Assembly: GCA_900763885.1 (NCBI GenBank)
Contig: CAAFLY010000267.1
Coordinates: 1 to 15,070, forward strand
Source: Clostridia bacterium
GTDB taxonomy: Bacteria > Bacillota > Clostridia > Oscillospirales > CAG-272
DNA: 15,070 nt
Direction: 5' to 3'
Below, in pieces: positions 13,668 through 15,070 of the stretch. The notes beneath the pieces were generated by a model, which was not told where the DNA came from, made no database searches, and saw nothing but the letters and a program-made list of their open reading frames with translations. The position numbers and the translations under genes were made by a program. The first letter of the stretch is position 1, and each line of letters begins with the position of its first letter.

Positions 13668-14336
13668 TTATTCCACCGGCATATCCGCGCTCCATGTCAT
13701 CTGCGCGCCCGTGGTGGGATCGGCAAAGGAGATCGCGCGGCACCACAGGGACAGTCCGTGATACGGGATCCTCGCGCCGTATTTTTTGTCTCCCAGGAGC
13801 GGATGGCGGCGGCTGGCGAACTGTACGCGGATCTGGTGGGTCCGTCCGGTCTCCGGCGTCACCTCGCACAGCGCGCAGCGTTGGTCCGCGATGGTCCGTT
13901 CGGCAAGCATGCGGTAGGTCAGACGCGCGGATTTGGTGCCGTTTCGCGGGCGATCGACGACGAAGGACTGTTTTCTGCGCCGATCGAAGAACAGCTCGTC
14001 CTCCATGGCGCCGCACGCGGGCTCCGGCATCCCCTCACAGAGCGCGAGATACGTTTTGGAGAAGCGGTGGGACGAGAGCTGCTCGGACAGTGCGGCGGCC
14101 GCGGATTTCGTCACCGCGTAGACCATCACGCCCCCGGTCGTCGCGTCGAGACGGTGAATGGGGTAGATGTGGGGCAGGGAGAGCTGGGCGGCGAGAAGCT
14201 CCGGCAGTCCGTTTCCCTCCGGCGTGGATTCGGAGAGGACGCCGCACGGCTTGACGCAGACCACGTAGGACGCCGTTTGCGCGAGAATGGGGATCTCCGG
14301 CATAGCGGGCAGGTGCGGTCGATCCACGGCGGTCAT
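13668..14336 (-). CDS. RluA-family RNA pseudouridine synthase
   Basis: A 222-residue single-domain enzyme that isomerises uridine to pseudouridine in rRNA or tRNA. The catalytic motif is HRLDATTGG, with Asp64 as the expected nucleophile. The family's second signature, GRTHQIRVQFA (164-174), and HPLLGDKKYG (178-187) follow. There is no N-terminal S4 RNA-binding domain, as in the shorter RluA-like members; the exact target site cannot be predicted. The start codon overlaps the stop of the upstream 65-codon gene in an ATGA (14333-14336), so translation is coupled. Transcription probably comes from the consensus promoter at 14765-14793. It ends just before the extended hairpin shared with uvrB. 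Confidence 0.92.
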   Translation of the reverse strand: MTAVDRPHLPAMPEIPILAQTASYVVCVKPCGVLSESTPEGNGLPELLAAQLSLPHIYPIHRLDATTGGVMVYAVTKSAAAALSEQLSSHRFSKTYLALCEGMPEPACGAMEDELFFDRRRKQSFVVDRPRNGTKSARLTYRMLAERTIADQRCALCEVTPETGRTHQIRVQFASRRHPLLGDKKYGARIPYHGLSLWCRAISFADPTTGAQMTWSADMPVE

Positions 14337-14530
14337 TTCCTCCGTTTGCCGCGCAGGGTGATGTACATCAGAAAGAGCGCGATGCAGACGATGGCGGCGA
14401 TGATGCCGAAATTGATGTCTCCGGTCGGCGGCGCGAATGGTTCGATCTGCTGAAGAGCTGTATTTTCAAGATGCTGCGGCGTAAGGAGCACAGCGGTGAG
14501 TATATGTGGTAAGGTTTTGTACATCTGCAT
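14333..14530 (-). CDS. Small membrane protein with a sortase-signal-like C-terminus
   Basis: A 65-residue protein starting MQMYKTLPHILTAVLL. The start at 14530 is chosen because AAAGAGG lies 6 nt upstream; an in-frame ATG at 14593 lacks a ribosome site. The N-terminal part has a weak hydrophobic stretch (7-17). The C-terminal half is PFAPPTGD (31-38), then a membrane segment (41-58, FGIIAAIVCIALFLMYIT), then a basic tail RGKRRK. This order (xPxTGD, hydrophobic segment, positive tail) is that of a cell-wall sorting signal, here PPTGD rather than LPxTG. The protein is very short for a wall-anchored protein, so it may be a simple tail-anchored membrane peptide or a remnant of a larger surface protein. 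It overlaps the RluA-family gene by 4 bp (ATGA) and is the first gene of that operon. Confidence 0.65.
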   Translation of the reverse strand: MQMYKTLPHILTAVLLTPQHLENTALQQIEPFAPPTGDINFGIIAAIVCIALFLMYITLRGKRRK

Positions 14531-14562
14531 AGCTGCCTCTTTTTGAATAGATGTGTTCGGTG

Positions 14563-14606
14563 TGAGTCGTAGGTCCTGCGGTGTATGTCGCATAGCATGA
14601 GTCGTA
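14563..14606 (-). repeat. Direct repeat TGAGTCGTA in the leader
   Basis: TGAGTCGTA occurs at 14563-14571 and 14598-14606, 35 bp apart, about twice the 17-bp period of the neighbouring array. It lies between that array and the small-protein ribosome site. Two copies of nine bases could be chance. Confidence 0.35.
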
Positions 14607-14622
14607 TCAAGGGGACGCTGTA

Positions 14623-14698
14623 GAACCGTTCATGTGATGAACCGTTCACGTTGCGAAACCATTCATCATGATGAACCGTTCGCGTTGCGGAACCGTTC
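14623..14698 (-). repeat. Tandem array of five GAACCGTTC-type repeats forming four small inverted repeats
   Basis: Copies start at 14623, 14639, 14656 (variant AAACCATTC), 14673 and 14690, with spacing 16, 17, 17 and 17 bp. Each junction is an inverted repeat: GTTCAT-GTG-ATGAAC (14628-14642), TTCAC-GTT-GCGAA (14645-14657), TTCATCATGATGAA (14662-14675, perfect), and TTCGC-GTT-GCGGAA (14679-14692, one bulge). Read as minus-strand RNA, the TTCAC/GCGAA arm becomes UUCGC/GUGAA, fully paired with a G-U. The array lies in the leader of the small-protein/rluA operon, about 60-135 nt from the predicted start. It may be an operator array or an RNA element. Confidence 0.75.
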
Positions 14699-14764
14699 GT
14701 AGGATTAGACGGCGGAAATATGAGGAAAAATTGCGAATCTTGTAAACAATCTGTAACTATCTTT

Positions 14765-14793
14765 ATTATACAGGAAAAAACGCGATTTGTCAA
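14765..14793 (-). promoter_or_regulatory. Consensus sigma-A promoter of the small-protein/rluA operon
   Basis: On the minus strand, TTGACA (14788-14793), a 17-bp spacer, and TATAAT (14765-14770): both hexamers perfect. Predicted start is near 14758, giving a leader of about 228 nt that contains the repeat array. Confidence 0.88.
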
Positions 14794-14799
14794 GAGGAG

Positions 14800-14818
14800 A
14801 TTCATAAAAAATTCATAA
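14800..14818. repeat. 11-bp direct repeat ATTCATAA upstream of the -35
   Basis: ATTCATAA at 14800-14807 and again at 14811-14818, one helical turn apart, 6 bp upstream of the -35 of the minus-strand promoter. This layout is typical of OmpR/PhoB-type response-regulator boxes. Which regulator would bind is unknown. Confidence 0.4.
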
Positions 14819-14996
14819 GACAGGCGGAAAAGTTTACAATATCTTTTCGAGCGAATCACAAAATACGGACAAGTGTAATTATCAATCGAATGGGGGCAAA
14901 CGAGGCGGATCCGGCGGCGGCGAGAGGGCAAAACGAAAGAAATTGACGATTTCCGCGCTTTGGGCAAAAAAACCACAAAATATTTGCACAAGGTAC

Positions 14997-15025
14997 TTGC
15001 AAGTTGTAATCCGTTATATTATAAT
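14997..15025 (+). promoter_or_regulatory. Promoter reading out of the window
   Basis: TTGCAA (14997-15002), a 17-bp spacer, and a perfect TATAAT (15020-15025). Predicted start is near 15032. No start codon with a ribosome site is seen in the remaining 40 bp. Confidence 0.65.
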
Positions 15026-15070
15026 AAGACAGTAGCGGAATGGAATCTCGAATTGTGAAAAATACGAAAC

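Larger units (their letters stand above)
14794..15070. other. Intergenic region at the right edge
   Basis: About 280 bp without a gene on either strand. It contains the direct repeat above and the outward-facing plus-strand promoter at 14997-15025. AT-rich blocks alternate with a GC-rich core (14904-14928). The gene served by the promoter starts beyond the window. Confidence 0.5.

Noticed and set aside
14623..14698. CRISPR array
   Set aside because: Repeats are 9 bp and spacers 7-8 bp, far shorter than CRISPR units; spacers are themselves related and palindromic; no cas genes are present.

Overview
The window looks like a chromosomal segment of a GC-rich member of the Clostridia, probably an Oscillospiraceae/Ruminococcaceae-type gut bacterium. 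The evidence is strong AGGAGG-like ribosome sites, near-consensus sigma-A promoters (several with an extended TATGn -10), Rho-independent terminators, Gram-positive lipoprotein signals, and families typical of that group: a clostridial family 1 solute-binding protein, a DUF4358 lipoprotein paired with an SGNH hydrolase, and a CofE-like ligase. The assignment is by eye. There is no rRNA, tRNA, transposase, integrase, phage gene or CRISPR array.

Left part (1-4932): the tail of an unidentified gene, possibly another solute-binding protein, ends in a hairpin. Then come a solute-binding lipoprotein, a cytoplasmic glycoside-hydrolase-like TIM-barrel protein, an IclR-family regulator and a KDPG/KHG-type aldolase. 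The regulator and aldolase overlap by 8 bp. Both promoters here carry the same palindromic element, TTCG-N6-CGAA: a perfect 14-bp palindrome next to the iclR -10, and a variant downstream of the lipoprotein promoter. The simplest reading is one IclR-controlled sugar-acid or oligosaccharide regulon with autoregulation. Permeases, a 2-keto-3-deoxygluconate kinase and dehydratases are not in the window.

Middle (4933-8890): a CofE-like (F420-0:L-glutamate ligase family) gene has its own promoter and a strong bidirectional terminator. About 750 bp without a convincing protein gene follow. They hold a small nested inverted repeat, a possible minus-strand non-coding RNA, and the promoter and long leader of a two-gene operon: a membrane-anchored SGNH hydrolase and a DUF4358 lipoprotein. 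Next is a compact promoter-to-terminator unit of about 160 nt with clear hairpins and no ORF, a good candidate small RNA.

Right part (8891-15070): a minus-strand EamA/DMT transporter; a plus-strand gene that looks like the first RecA domain of a type III restriction (Res) helicase without its Walker A and B residues; uvrB; a 97-nt extended hairpin serving as a convergent terminator; and a minus-strand operon of a 65-residue membrane peptide with a sortase-signal-like C-terminus, translationally coupled to an RluA-family pseudouridine synthase. That operon has a perfect consensus promoter and a ~230-nt leader with five 9-bp repeats at 16-17 bp spacing, which form four consecutive small inverted repeats. 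A plus-strand promoter at the right edge points out of the window.

The most unusual items are the degenerate helicase-like protein beside uvrB, the orphan structured RNA at 8727-8885, the repeat/hairpin array in the rluA-operon leader, and the matching IclR operators.
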